From positions 1 to 64,000 of the forward strand of contig QYAI01000060.1 in NCBI GenBank assembly GCA_003988855.1: a stretch of DNA of 64,000 bases, read 5' to 3'. This DNA comes from Arachnopeziza araneosa (taxonomy: Eukaryota; Ascomycota; Leotiomycetes; Helotiales; Arachnopezizaceae). Below, piece by piece: positions 42,222 to 54,330 of the stretch (position 1 is the first letter of the stretch; each line of letters starts with the position of its first letter). The translations under genes and the position numbers were made by a program. Under the pieces are notes generated by a model. That model had not been told where the DNA came from. It ran no database searches and saw only the letters and a list, made by a program, of their open reading frames with translations.

Positions 42222-43703
42222 TTAGAAGATGGCAGAATCCATATCGTCCATGCTGATTGCCGTCGAGGCATCGACTTCTTCCTGCGCATACAACGCCGCG
42301 TCGCCGCTGTCCCCGCCGTAATCGCCTCCCCCGTCGCCCCCGTAGTCCCCGCCGCCGTCGCCCCCGAAATCCCCGCCGCCGTCCCCTCCGAAATCCCCGC
42401 CTGCGTCGCCCCCAAAGTCGCCCCCCCCGTAGTCACCGGCCCCGGAGTCCCCAGCGAAACCGCTATCTCCTCCGTAGGCTCCTGCTCCCGAGTCGCCGCC
42501 GTATCCGCCACCTGAATCACCGGCATACCCAGCCCCGGAGTCCCCGCCGTACCCGCCGCCTGAGTCGCCCGCATATCCCGCTCCGGAATCACCCCCTCCT
42601 CCGTATGCAGCGGCTCCATATCCTCCGGCCATTCCAGCCGCACCTCCAGCCGCAGCCCCATAGCCGGCCCCAGAACTATTTCCACCTTCACCTCCATACG
42701 CCCCGGAACCATTTCCACCCCCGCCCGCATATCCTGACCCAGAATGAGCACCGCTGGTTGGGTCTCTACCATGAGCGCCGGAGCTTCCGGTCTTATCGCC
42801 ACCGAACATGTGCCCCAGCACATCAGCACCCACAACTCCAGCCACCAACGCGGCACCGCCTCCAAGTATCATCTTCCCTTTGCCAGATACGAGTGAGCGG
42901 AACATGCCTGGTTTCTTAGCTGGCTGGGCTGGTTGACCAGGTTGCTGAGGTGGTGCTTGGTAGGAAACTGGTCGTTGTTGCTGCTGCTGTTGAGGATACC
43001 TCTGAGGAGCCTGGCCGTATTGTGCAGGCGGCGCTTGGCCCGGTGGTCCTTGGGGATTGTAGGCTGGCCGTTGGGGAGCGCGGTTTCCCGCACCTGGAGG
43101 TTGCCCTGGAGGGGGTGGCCCTTGAGGTGGAGCAGGTGCTTGGTAGGCTGAGGGCGGTGGTGCGCCCGCAGGAGGTGGAGGAGCGTAGTATGATGAGGCT
43201 GGAGGAGCTCCGGCAGGTGCTTGAGGTGCTCGAGCTGCTGGGTATTGGCCTGGTGCTGGGGTTGCATAAGGCGGAGGCGGGGTAGGAGGTGGAGCGCCGC
43301 TTATACCGGGTTGTTGACCTTGTGCTGGTTGAACGTTAGCGAATTAACGATAGATGGATGGAGATGATGTACCATAGTAAGGCGCTTTCACATCTTGCGG
43401 AGGACCTTGTGCTGGAGGAACGTAACCAGTGTTCGGGTATTGTCCCGGCGGGGTAGCGATCGGAGTCGGTAGTTGTTGCTGATAGCCTTGTGGTTGTTGT
43501 AGATTTGCAATCGCGGGGCTCTGTCCTGGTGCAGGAGGGTAGTTTTGAGGCGGATATCCATACGGAGTCGCATTTGCTGGAGGTTGTTGTTGAGGAGGTG
43601 GAAAATACCCATTCTGAGGTGGAGGGGCCTGGTAACTCTGCGGATTCGGTGGAGCTCCATAGGGAGCACCCTGATAAGCGTTCTGTGGAGGTGGGTAGCT
43701 CAT
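42222..43703 (-). CDS. Low-complexity Pro/Gln-rich and Gly/Asp-rich protein with a short hydrophobic segment
   Basis: Two exons (43703-43373 and 43324-42222) give 477 residues. Residues 1-250 are Pro/Gln/Ala/Tyr-rich with PPPQ, PAPGQYP and a Q6 run. A more complex patch follows (KKPGMFRSLVSGKGKM and ILGGGAALVAGVVGADVL, about 258-290) that could be a short membrane or aggregation segment. The C-terminal ~170 residues are Gly/Asp/Ser/Ala/Tyr repeats such as GYAGDSGGGYGGDSGA (two copies) and GGDFGGDG units, ending in an acidic DDMDSAIF tail. This is typical of intrinsically disordered, possibly phase-separating or surface-adhering proteins; no known family was recognised. The frame is continuous through ~1.4 kb, while other frames also look open because of the repeats. 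Two acceptor AGs 6 bp apart (43325/43319) both keep frame; the upstream one is used here. Confidence 0.7.
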
Positions 43704-45078
43704 CTTGAAGAGGGTATAAAAAATGGAGCGACACAGATTCTGAGCAACCTAGGGCTCAAATGCTTTGTAGGCTCTCAAAAAACAGGAACAAGACTTTCAG
43801 GGACATGGTGAGAACTTTAAATCAAGCATTGAGGCTGAAGAAGAAGCAAGTCTCATGCAAGCGCTCAGAGCTGAGAAGTCCTAAACAGTGGCGCAAAGCT
43901 ACCACGACACCATCGGAATCAGTGCCCAATCAACCAACTTTCGTCCATGATCCAATTGCGGCCATGGATATATTTCATCCACTTGGAAAAATGCAGACGA
44001 AAACGATCTTGGGCGGATGCCACGACTCGACCCGCGAGAGGAAGAAGCAACTGTAGATAAGATAAGACGAGCGAGCGCGTTCAACTGTGAACATGGCGCG
44101 AGGTTGACAGCACGGAATTCAGCCCGATACAACGACACTACTGCGCGCAGCGACTTCTAGCGCTTCATGATGCTTCAGATTGGGTTCTCCAATATATTGT
44201 TGCATGGACGTGCCGTGATTTCCACCTTCTAGCTGCTGCGGCTGAGACCTGATGACACACCGCTCGGTCGTATTGGGTCTGCAGCTATGGGACACCGAGT
44301 AATTATGAATGCCCGTGGTCCCTTATGATGGGCATGTTGATATCATGGTTGGTGATGGTGAAGACACGAGGTGGATGAAGGGAGGAGAGAAGTTCGCAGC
44401 GCGTGAAGGGGTGCTGAGGATGACTAAGATGTGATTCAGCACCAATGGCATGCGTGCTCTCGTTCAGCAAGACCCCCCTGTCTGCAATCAATGCTGTGTA
44501 ATCCATCTCGGTGTCAAAAGGGATGGCGACAATCTCATCGTTATTCTGCATTCTGGTTTGCATCGAGATTCAGGCTGTTGCAGTTCAGCCAAGACTGAAT
44601 GTGCGCCGACTCAGCTTCATACATTAACTATTTCGGTTCGGAGCATCGGCCATAGTAGCTTCGATACCGATATCATGTTACTATACATAGACAGAAACAA
44701 ATCTCAAGGATGGAAGAGAGAAAACTCAATAATCGATGTCATGATATTAAACAAAGAGGACAAGAAAGATAGAAGAAACCCTCACTAGAACTGAAAAGAA
44801 TGCGAAACTTGAATTCAAGTCGAGCAAATATATGAAAACTAATAAGGATAGAAGAGAATGGGTAACGGAATACTAAAATAAAAGGCAAGATAGTTTCTCA
44901 ACAGCCAACTACTGTTGTAGAACGAGAAGAGAAAGTTTAAGCGTGCAACAGACAACACGACCATTAGCATTTGCAACTATTCATTCATTTAGCGACCAAT
45001 TCATAGCACGTTACTTCTCATCACTCTCACCTCCCAACCCAAACCGATCCAAACACCATCAAAAAGCCAAACCCTAAC
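43704..45078. other. Intergenic, no gene recognised
   Basis: About 1.4 kb with only short ORFs on both strands. The promoter of the Pro/Gln-rich gene and the 3' UTR of the small membrane protein must lie here. No repeats of note. Confidence 0.5.
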
Positions 45079-45560
45079 CTATCCCTGGACCCCATCTTGA
45101 GCCGCACTCTGCACCGGCGTATAATCCATCCCTTGAGGCTGATAACTGGGCATCGGCTGCTGCATCTGCGAGGCGTATCCACCTCCTGCATCTCCACCCT
45201 GCGGGGCAGGCGCAGCTCCATTTGTATCGCCGAAGCACTCTGCACAACAGCAGCCTGCGATGCCGATGGTGATGGCGTAGAGGAAGGCTTTCTTCAGGAT
45301 CGGGCCCCAGAGGACGGGACGACCGGTTTGTTTGTAGAGTTTGGATGCTGGAGGAGAGTTAGTGATGGAGGAGAGGAAGAGAGAAACATGCCTTTGTTGT
45401 ATTGGTAGAAGAGCACGATGAAGAATGTCAGGATCATCAATAGGACGATAAATCCTACCACTCCTCCTCCGACTCCCGCACCGACACCAGAGGAATGATG
45501 AGGGTGGTAGCTTTTATTTGTTGAGCGGGCGAAGAGGTGGTTTAGTGGAACTGGTGCCAT
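45079..45560 (-). CDS. Small membrane protein with Cys cluster, 145 residues
   Basis: Two exons (45560-45392 and 45347-45079) give 145 residues. A glycine-rich run (GVGAGVGGGVVG) leads into a strong membrane helix (FIVLLMILTFFIVLFYQY, about 36-53). The second exon continues SKLYKQTGRPV, a moderately hydrophobic AFLYAITIGIAG, then CCCAECFGD, whose cysteines could be lipidated or bind metal, and a Gln/Pro/Gly/Tyr-rich tail. No family was recognised. The intron (45348-45391, 44 bp) seems to use a GC donor (GCATGT) with a CACTAAC branch and CCAG acceptor. The only nearby GT donor gives an Arg-rich frame with no protein character. Without splicing, the frame also stays open to 45294, giving an 88-residue form. 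Confidence 0.6.
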
Positions 45561-46221
45561 TTTGAAGATAAAGCGATCAGATTTATAGGAGCAAATTAAA
45601 GGTTTCTAGAATGAAGACTTCTGAACACGGCAGAGAAGGGAAGAGACGCCATATATAACAATGTGGACAGAAAATCCCGTTCCCGTTCTCTTTGGCCCTG
45701 GCTGCAGCGAGGCTCTCTGGCACTCTTGGGCGTTAACACCTCAGACCCACCATGTCCTAGCTAGAAGTTCAGCACTCCTTCGAATCCTCTTCCATCCTTG
45801 TCATCGATTGCGATACCAAGTTAGAGGGAAGAGAAAGCTTAGCTGCAGGCACGTCCGTCAGCTGGGTCGGAACCCACCAATTGAATGACACAATCAACTA
45901 GAGCGGCTAATCTGGGGAAAGTCAAGCTTTTGGCGCGATAGGTGGCTTGCAGGTGACAGAATAATGTGGGCCAAAAAAGGAAAGGTCATCGCTTGGTCAA
46001 GAAATGGAAAACTTTGACAGCTGAGAGAGTGTATGATTGGTTATAAAGAGAGGCTTGTTGATGACGTGTTTTGTTTCGAGGATTTCTGCGTTCTTGCAAT
46101 CTTTCTTGCTTCCACAGTTCGCTTTGGAGCCCGACAAGGCTTTGCACGTTCCATCTTCGTGCTTGTTGGGAACGCAAATTGGTACAGCACCGTGTGCTTG
46201 TAGGATTGATAGCTGTTCTTA
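45561..46221. other. Intergenic, nothing recognised
   Basis: Short ORFs only. It includes the promoter of the small membrane protein and the 3' end of the amidase gene. Confidence 0.5.
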
Positions 46222-48091
46222 TTATACATTATTAACTGGAATATTTTTAACCTTATAGTCAAGCCATTGTGGACTCGTCCTCTTATACTTCGTGCCGCTT
46301 GTAGCTTGGAGATCTTCAATTGCACTTGCATACTTCACCAGCGTCCTCTCACTCCATGCTGTGCCCATCAGAGCCAGCCCGAACGGCATTCCCGTGTCAG
46401 GACTCACTCCTGCTGGAAGAGTGATCATTGGATATCCAGCTTGAGCAGCGATTTGATACGTTTGAGCGACATCAGGGGGAACAAGAAGAGCTGTGAGTTG
46501 GGCCCCGTTGTAGTTCAAGGCCGCATCAATGCCTTCTTCCCGTGTTGTACGATGACAAAAGGAAAGCGCTTGCCAGTATGTTTCATCCATAATGCCTCCG
46601 GTGGCAAGAGATGCGTTGAAACCATCTTGACCCGAAGCAAATGCTGGATGCACATTGGGTATCCCCCCTTCAGACCCGACATTGTCAATGTTGTATTGAA
46701 CAATATCGGCCAATGATCGGATATCGGTGTTATTGAGCTCGGAAAGATATTTAGCGATATCGTTATAAAAATCAACTTTGACATAAGTGTATTCCGATTC
46801 ATTTGGGTATCCTCGAGTGCTGCCGTAATCCCAATTCCAACCGTCTGGGGAGACAATTGTTTGCCAATAGGGAAGTTCCGTTGAATTGATGACTGTTGCG
46901 CCAGCAGATTTGATGAGGTCAATGAGTTCAAGAAGTTGCTCTTGTTGGTTTGCGGGTGCTAGCTGCCAGAAGCTTAACCATGGAAGGCCAAACTTGGCAC
47001 CCTTAAGTACAGCCTTGGTAGAGAGAAATTGCGCGAATCCATCATCTGGAGCTTGTTGCACCAAGGTGTAGTTGTCGCGTGGATCAGGTCCATATATAGC
47101 ATCAAGACAATAAGTAGCATCCTTCACAGTCCGAGCTAGACATCCAACTGTGTCTTGGTTGTGGGACTCTGGAATAACGCTTCGACTGTCAGCAGAATTC
47201 CTAGATTTAGGTTCTCACTAACCCATCACGGGATGTAAGTCCAACAGTTGGCTTGATACCAACTAGTGCATTTCGTTCAGCAGGATTTATCACACTGCCA
47301 TCAGTTTCAGTACCCAAGGCAAATGGGACGATGTTTGCTGATACAGCACCTGCACTCCCAGAGCTACTGCCACCTGGATTGGTTGTCAGATTGTACGGTG
47401 ATCGGGCTTGTCCACCTCGAGCAGAGTATCCTTCGGAATAGTAGTTGGATCTCATATCAGCCCACTCGCTGAGTGTAGCATGGCCCATTAAAACCGCTCC
47501 AGCCTCCCTCAATCGAAGGACCACGTGAGCATCTCTTGGAATGACAGAGCCAAGGAGCATCCAGGATCCGGCAGTAGTTTCCATTTTATCTTTCGTGCCA
47601 ATGTTGTCTTTAACTAAGAATGGTATACCATGAAGAGGTCCACGAAGATAGCCCTGGGCTCGTTCGTGATCTAAAGCTTTAGCGATTTCCAAAACATCGG
47701 GGTTCAGCTCCATGATCGATCTAGTGCATGAGTTAGCAAAAGAATACTCTCTAAATTTTACTTACTGAATATAACTATCGGTCTGATGGATGCGCTCCAA
47801 ATAGCATTGAAGAATTTTGACAGATGTCAATGTACCGTTTGACATTTCTTTCTGAAGCCGATCAATAGTAGCCTCTTCAAGTTTGAAGCCATGGCAAAGA
47901 GGCATTGGGAATTGTCCACTGTCTGCTTCGGATCCATTTTGTAGTTGAGGAAACTCGTAAGGATAGGGGTCTATCAAAGTCTCTCTCTCAACCAATTGAC
48001 TAGAGTTGTATGGACGAGTTATATTATGCCCCGCACTTGAGATAATATTCAGGGCGACAATAATAACAACAGCAAGGACAGGAGAAACCAT
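46222..48091 (-). CDS. Secreted-type amidase (amidase signature family)
   Basis: Three exons (48091-47766, 47720-47223, 47179-46222) give 593 residues. The N-terminus is a signal peptide or signal anchor (MVSPVLAVVIIVALNIISSAG). The Ser-cisSer-Lys triad is in place: Lys in FLVKDNIG, cis-Ser in GGSSSGSAGA, nucleophile Ser in GTETDGSV. GLTSRDG-VIPESHNQDTVG follows after splicing, as in fungal members. The C-terminal half holds the usual YPMITLPAG and GMPFGLALMG blocks. Family members hydrolyse amide bonds in a wide range of small molecules; the natural substrate cannot be told. Many N-x-S/T sites fit the secretory pathway. The second intron (47180-47222, 43 bp) has two in-frame AGs; the later one recreates the family consensus and sits at a better distance from the branch site. 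Confidence 0.9.
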
Positions 48092-48472
48092 GATTGATCC
48101 AATATCAAAGAGTTTGAAGCATGATGCGAAACGAGGAGATAAGAAATGTGAGATGGGGCTCTAAAGATATCGGGAAGGTGGTACTAAATCCTTCCTGGGT
48201 ACTTGCCGATTCTTGGCTGTAAAGTGGGGGAGTAGAAAAGATTTTCAAGGGAGACCAAGTTGATTCTAAACATAGTCGAAAGATTTTGCTCAGAACTACG
48301 GAAATGAATCATAATAGCGAAAGACGGAAATGTTACATCGCTTGAAGTTGATTGGAATTGAGTAGGTGTCGCACGGCAGCAGAGATTTTCCGGCGCCGGA
48401 TGACCTCAAAGGCGCACAAGGCGGAAGCTCATGCCACTGTAATTCTTTACGTTCCATAACGCCGACAACAAC
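48092..48472. promoter_or_regulatory. Divergent promoter region
   Basis: These 381 bp lie between the start codons of the amidase (minus) and the DUF92 gene (plus). No specific motif was identified. Confidence 0.5.
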
Positions 48473-49739
48473 ATGAAGCCCTACATAGCTGTGCCAGTGA
48501 CCTTGCTCATGGTATATAGAGCTTACTCCCACAAATCCTTAACACCAGCTGGAATTGCTGCAGCAGTATTGACTGCGATCGCGCATGCGGTCCACCCGTG
48601 GAGTTTACCCTTCACGTTGCTTATTGTCTTCTTCTTAGCTGGCTCACGAGTTACAAAGGTATGGCTCTTCTCTGATAATTAAGAAATATCTAACGTACTG
48701 CAGATTAAACATGATATCAAGGCGAAACTCACAATACAAGCTTCTGGGAGTTCGGGAGAGGGCGGAAGAACACACATCCAAGGTAAGAAACCCAATTATA
48801 TGCTTGAACAAAACTTATGGAAATCCAGTTTTCGCAAATTCCGGCGTTGCTTCAGTACTTACACTTCTTCATGCATATCAACTACGACAACGCGAGCAGG
48901 CTCTCATCTCGAACACACACCAGGCCTGCTTCTCCTGGCCTGGAGATATTCTTATGGTTGGGATAGTCGCAAACTACGCTGCTGTGGCAGCAGATACATT
49001 TAGTTCCGAGCTTGGCATATTATCGAAATCTAAACCTCGTCTTATAACATCATGGAATCTGCGAAAGGTTCCTCCAGGCACAAATGGGGGTGTGACACTT
49101 ACTGGCTTGGCAGCCGGTCTTCTCGGCTCTCTAATAATTGTTGCGACATCTATGGTTTTAATTCCATTCTGTCCACCAGTATTACTGAAAGCAGGCTTCC
49201 TTGATCCCCAGGGATGGACTTTCAAACAACGACAACGATTTTTGTTAGCAATGGCGATATGGGGTGCTCTGGGGAGTCTTCTAGATAGCTTCCTAGGAGG
49301 CTGGCTTCAACAGAGTGTTGTTGACAGTAGAACTGGTCGGATTGTGGAAGGTGATGGAGGCAAGAGAGTCCTGGTCTCCAAAGCAGGTCCCAATAGTCTT
49401 CACTACAAGAAACGCTCAGAAATCAAAGCAAACATATTGAAAGAAGAAGGCAAAGATGCCATGCCCAGTGGGCCCAATGCCACCGAAATCATATCAGATG
49501 AAGTCGACGCGGATTTGGACAAGAAGACAGGGGCAATTGACAAATACGATTCGAAGAAAAAGTTCAGAAAGTCTAGCTTTGGAGATGAGAAACCTAGTCG
49601 AGTGGTTGAAAGTGGGGCTCTGGGGTTACTTGACAATAACGAAGTCAATTTTCTGATGGCGCTAACTATGAGTTTAAGTGCTATGGGTTTAGCAAGTTGG
49701 GTCTGGGATGTTCCTTTCACCAGTATCTTCACTTCATAG
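48473..49739 (+). CDS. DUF92/TMEM19-family integral membrane protein
   Basis: Three exons (48473-48658, 48704-48782, 48829-49739) give 391 residues. The protein is multi-pass. Hydrophobic stretches occur at about residues 5-60 (LTPAGIAAAVLTAIAHAVHPW, then LPFTLLIVFFLAGSRVTK) and in the middle (VANYAAVAADTFSSELGILSKSKPRLI), then GGVTLTGLAAGLLGSLIIV, AMAIWGALGSLLDSFLGG, and a last helix before FTSIFTS. The ADTFSSELG and GTNGGVT motifs are the conserved core of DUF92 proteins (human TMEM19; plant VTE6 phytyl-phosphate kinase is a relative). Some members act as prenyl-phosphate or polyprenyl kinases; the role in fungi is not established. An inserted charged loop at about residues 270-350 is longer than in many homologues. 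Confidence 0.85.
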
Positions 49740-49992
49740 CTGTCTCAATGCAATAGTCTCACCAAGATCTTTATTCCAGCACAAAACAGAGGGTGTGGAC
49801 GGTATGACGAACGACGCCGGATCTATCAAAAAAACCCCCCAATATGCTGGCCAATTCCCTTCATCTGGAATCTCGCCATCAGCTAATAAAGTAATCAACC
49901 ATCCATATAATCTCCATGTCTCTTCACTCACGATTTGAACCTTTAGTACTGCCTCCGCCAAAGATTCCTAATATGGAGATTGAGATTCTCAT
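49734..49992 (-). CDS. Possible small spliced gene, 69 residues
   Basis: Two candidate exons (49992-49932 and 49882-49734) are joined by a 49-bp intron with a GTGAGT donor and TTAG acceptor. The product starts MRISISILGIFGGG, a possible short hydrophobic leader, and continues with DGEIPDEGNWPAYWGVF. The ATG context (AAAAATGAG) is good. Its stop lies 6 bp inside the DUF92 gene on the other strand, a tail-to-tail overlap. No family was recognised. A longer unspliced frame (49961-49734) and a 64-codon frame (50137-49943) overlap it, so the true structure is uncertain. Confidence 0.3.
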
Positions 49993-50423
49993 TTTTGTAC
50001 AGTTCTGCGACCGTAAGAATCGTCCCAACTTTCACTTTCATTGCACCTCCATCAAATGACTCATGAGTCCAATTGGTGGCTTCCAGGTTGTCATTTGCAG
50101 AAGTTGCCGTGGTTAAATATTTCTCCCTTGGACTCATCCTAGCTCTCGTCGCCCCTCAATCCTCTCTCCTTATTTCTATTCTATGGGTCACTTCCGGCCT
50201 TTATCGGCAAGAGCTGATTTTGAGTTGGTCCTTAGGATTTTTTGGGCTTCACTAGTTCCCCTCATTCTCCTCGTCCTTTTTCCCTGATGTATCCTCTCCC
50301 TTACCGCTTGACTTGTCTTCGTTCTTTCTTATTTGACTCGTTCTCTCTCTTCTTACTTGGTTTATCCTCCTTCTTCGTTGACTTACCCGCTTTCTTCTTG
50401 CTTGGACTGTCACCTTTTTTGGT
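49993..50423. other. Intergenic, nothing recognised
   Basis: Apparent basic ORFs on the minus strand (50252-50533) overlap the end of the next gene in another frame and are composition artefacts. No other signal. Confidence 0.4.
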
Positions 50424-53400
50424 TCATTTCTTAGACGTTTTCTCCTTGCCAGCCACCCCTTTTTTCTTCTCGGGAGTACTCTTGGCTGAGTGCTTGCTTC
50501 GTTTACTTTTGTAGCCCTCACGCCTAGTCTCAACAGTATTATCGTTCTTCAGCCATTTCGACCACCGGTTGGCAAGGGCAGCGTCCTCGACGGATAGATG
50601 CTCTCTGAGGGTTTGGGCACCTTCGAGTTGCGCAATCGCATCGTTTGTGTTGCCTGCATAGTAATACACGATAACAGCTTCTAGACAAGCTCTAGCTATC
50701 AGTGGCCCGTCGACCTCGACGTTCAAATTTACGGCAATCCCTAATGCTTCCTCAACCGCTTCTACAGCATCAGCAACATCGTTAGGCATAACCGCACCAA
50801 GTTCTGCTCTTTCTCTTCTCATGATTCTCAAGGCATTTCGTGCTCGAGCAAGAGCAAAATCAATACCCATGGCCGTAGGCAGGGTTTCATCTTCTCCTTC
50901 TGCTGGCTCTGCTAGATATTAGCAAGATACTGTTATGCTTCTTGAACATTACTTACCAGGTGGAGCGTCAAGACCTAATCTGCGCTGCAGGTCTTTGGCA
51001 TACTTTCTGAGCTTTTGGAGAGCTTTTTGCAACTTCTCTATGTCGAGCTTCCGTGCTTCACCCTTCAGATTGCAATCATTCAAAGCTTGTTGAGCATTGC
51101 TTAGAGCCTTTGATAATTCAAGGGCTTTTTGTTGGGCTGCTGCTATCTGCATTTGGAGATCAAGAATAGCTTCGCTATCGGAACCTCCTTGGCTCTTATT
51201 CTCGTTTCCCCCATTCTTCGCTTGAGCTTTAGCTAATTCCTCTTGAGCTTTAACTAATTTCTCTTGAGTTTGGTGGAGATTCTTATGAGCAGTTTCCAGG
51301 TACTGCTGCATCTCATGCACTGCTGCTCTAGATGCAATAACCTGAGCCTCAAAAGTCTCCCTCTGCTCCGTGAGTAAACGTTTGTGCTCATCGATGGCTA
51401 TCAAGTTCTCATTGGCTATCATCTTTCGCTTTTCTACTTCCAGTCGATTGATTTCGTCCTTGTATTCTCGATTTATCTTGTGCGCAGCTTGAAGTCCCTT
51501 GCCTAAATCTCTGACGTCTTTTAGAAGTTTTTCGACTTCTGCACTATGGATTGCTCTTTCGCCTTTGCAATCTTTGAGCTCTTGCTTCACTTTCTCCAAG
51601 GCCTCCTTATCTCCCTGGTTACTGGCATTGGCTTGTTGCGCATCTTGGAGTTTCTTCTGAAGTTGTTCGATTTCGGCTCTATGTGCTTCTCTTAGATCAT
51701 CGAGTTGTTTTCTTAAGTCCTCATTGTTGCTGCCAGCTGATGTCGACTCTCCTGCTGCAGCCTTAAGTTGATCCCGAAGAGTTTGAATCAAATTACTGTC
51801 AACCTTTCTTGCAGCATCACATTTTTCTTTTTCTTCCTTCAAAAGGGTGTCTGCCTCCTCGAGCTGCGTCTCGAGGTCCTCCTCATAGGCCGAACGCTCT
51901 TGATCCCGTTCACGCAGCATTTCGAGCTCCCGCATGGAATACACTTGCTGTCTCTTCTCTGCCTCGCAGTCGGCAAGCTGTCCCTGTAGGTTGTTGTGGG
52001 CGCTTGTTGCCACGGCGAGCAAAATATTGTTGTGAACGCTTTGGTCCAAGATTCCTTGAGCCATATCTCGTGACGATTGGAGAGCTCGCGTTGCCGCTTG
52101 CGCCCACGCTTCGTCTGGGTTTTGGCGGATGAGTTCTTCAAAATCTCTGAAGTGTTGTGGCATCTACATGCTGATTAGCTTCTTCAGCTCTTTGATATCT
52201 TCGCGATAGTTCTGGAATAATTCGGATTTTGCCCAAAAAATTGAGACTTACTTCCATTCCCTCACTTGCTTTCTTAGGAGGCGCCAGCTCTTTCTTCTTG
52301 CCTTTGCGCTTGTCAGATTGAGCCTTAGCTTCTTCCTCTTTCTTCCGTCGCGCTAGCTCTCGCTGCGTCGCGTTTTGTCGAACTGGATCTGTTTGCCATT
52401 GTTGTAGCGCTCGTTGTGGTCCAGGCACGTTCGGGTCTAGCCATGGGGCAAGTTCGTCAGTTGGATATGGATCAGGCTGTCTATATCTAGGTTCAAAAAA
52501 TCGTCGAGGAGGCGCAGGATCCGGGGTGCCTCCTTGAGGGGGAGCAGGAGGGGAAGCAGGTGGAGAAGGACTGGATCTTGGTTTGGCCACCCTCTTAGGC
52601 CCTTTTTCAGACCCCTTCTCGGATTCTTTTTCAGACTCTTCTTCAGACCCGCTTTCAGGTTCCTTTTCAGATCCCGGTTCAGACTGCTGTTCAGACCCCT
52701 TTTCGGACCCATTGTCTCGTCCTGATCCCTCTCCTGGTCCCTCTTCTCCATCTTCTTTATCATCCAACACGTCATCGATCGGGTCTTGATCACCTCCACC
52801 CACTGAAGCCGGAGCTTTCATTTCTTCCCCCACGAAGCGATCAGCATCTTTAGTTCCATCGTCTTTCTCAGTAGGTGACTCGTCTCCTTCCTCTGGTGAA
52901 TCCGGCAAAGGGACATTCTCACTATCTGAAGTGTCTTCAGCAAGTCTTCGGGTCTCATTTGGTTGGGGTGGCATTTCATCGCCTGGATCCCAGACACCTT
53001 GGCTTGGATCGTTGATTCTCACGGGTAAAGGGGTAATGGGCTGGAAATAAGGAGGTGTTCTTGGGCGCGGGGCTGGAGCTGGGGAATCTTCTTCCTTCTC
53101 ATCAGTTGGATGACTGGTACCCACAGGTACCTTCTTCTCCTGTCCATACCTCACGAACGCCGAACGAACGATCAGATCATTATCCAATCCAAACATTGCA
53201 GCGTTGGCTTTATCGGCTGGGATTGATCCACTTGCATCCGATTTCTTTGATTTATCCGTCAATTTGAGTGGAGTAATGGGAATATCTTCGAATACTGGCA
53301 CACGCTTCTCCCCCTCAATGGGTGCAAGTCGAGTTGAATCATAATTCTTGATTTCTCTAGTTCCCTGTTTACTGTCTTGCTCCTTCGATGGAGTAGCCGG

Positions 53401-54330
53401 TACGACCGTTACCTTTGGACCAGGCGGACTGCGGGGACTAAGATTGAGAGGTTTGGGTACTTTTGGCAGTGAAGTTACTGGATCAATTTGGGGTGAAGTT
53501 TGGGGTTGTGGGGGAAGAGGCACAGAAGGCCGACGCACTGAGGGGGTTGGTATTGTGAGCGGAGTGTATTTCGACGGTGTTGGGGGTAGATTTAGAGGAG
53601 GTGGTGGCTGGGTTGGATTGGGTGTCCTGGCCGGTGAGCGGCCTCTTTTGCCTGCACCCTTTTCCCTACCCCCTTCTGTGTCGCTCGCGCTACCTTCGCT
53701 TCCAGAACTGAGATCTTTAATCGCCTTCCCAATTTTGTTCTTCGTCGCTATCCATGCTCCTCCTGCCAACTTACTGATCTTGGATGTTGATGCTTGCTTT
53801 TGTATAGGAGGTGTGCCTGGAAGCGACTGCGCCCTCTTCGTCTCTGCTCCCTCACTTGGTCTTGGCATCGAGCCAGAAGCTTTTTGTGGTTCAGCAGTGG
53901 TAGGAGTTGGTTGTTCTCCCTCTCGACTCTGAGATGCAGTTGTCGATCCCATAAACTTAGGCGCTCCCGGTGTGTTTGGTGTTGTGGGCGTGGACGGTTT
54001 GGAGTCGGATCTCTTGTTTGCTGTGGGAATCCGAGACGTGGTGAGTGTTGCTGGTCCTGCCGACCCGGGACTGTCGGTCCTGATTGGGAGGGGGCGAGTA
54101 ATTCGGGTTGAGGTTTCTGAGCGAGCGGGAAAGTTGGAAGTTGTAGGCGTTGGAGGCTTTGTTGAGTCCCTCTGTGGCTTATTGCCTAGAACAGGAAGTC
54201 TAGATACAGATGTGGATGTGGATGCTGCAGTAGCTCTTGCAGATTCTCCACCATCTTTCTTGTCATCCCTTTCCTCCTCTTTTTTACTCCCACCTCCTTT
54301 TTTGGGCGAATTTGACCTTTTTGGAGGCAT
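50424..54330 (-). CDS. Large disordered and coiled-coil protein, 1257 residues
   Basis: Three exons (54330-52252, 52163-50957, 50911-50424) join in frame through canonical introns of 88 and 45 bp. Residues 1-690 are Ser/Pro/Thr/Lys/Glu-rich and disordered, starting MPPKRSNSPKKGGGSKKEEE. They include poly-Pro patches and a block of SEKGSE/SESGSEKE-like repeats near 535-580. Residues ~695-1095 are a long heptad-rich coiled coil (for example LRDQLKAAAGE, EEIEQLQKKL-type segments, LEKVKQELKD). The last ~160 residues are helical and more complex (MGIDFALARARNALRIM, IARACLEAVIVYYYAG), with a Lys-rich end (KEKTSKK). No enzymatic domain is seen. The design suggests a structural or scaffolding protein, for example of cytoskeleton, septum or nucleus; this is only inferred. 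Tail-end basic ORFs in other frames are shadows. Confidence 0.72.

Noticed and set aside
47180..47190. Two in-frame AG acceptors 6 bp apart in the amidase gene
   Set aside because: The upstream AG lies almost on the branch site. The downstream AG recreates the family consensus DGVIPESHNQDTVG, so regulated alternative splicing is not needed.
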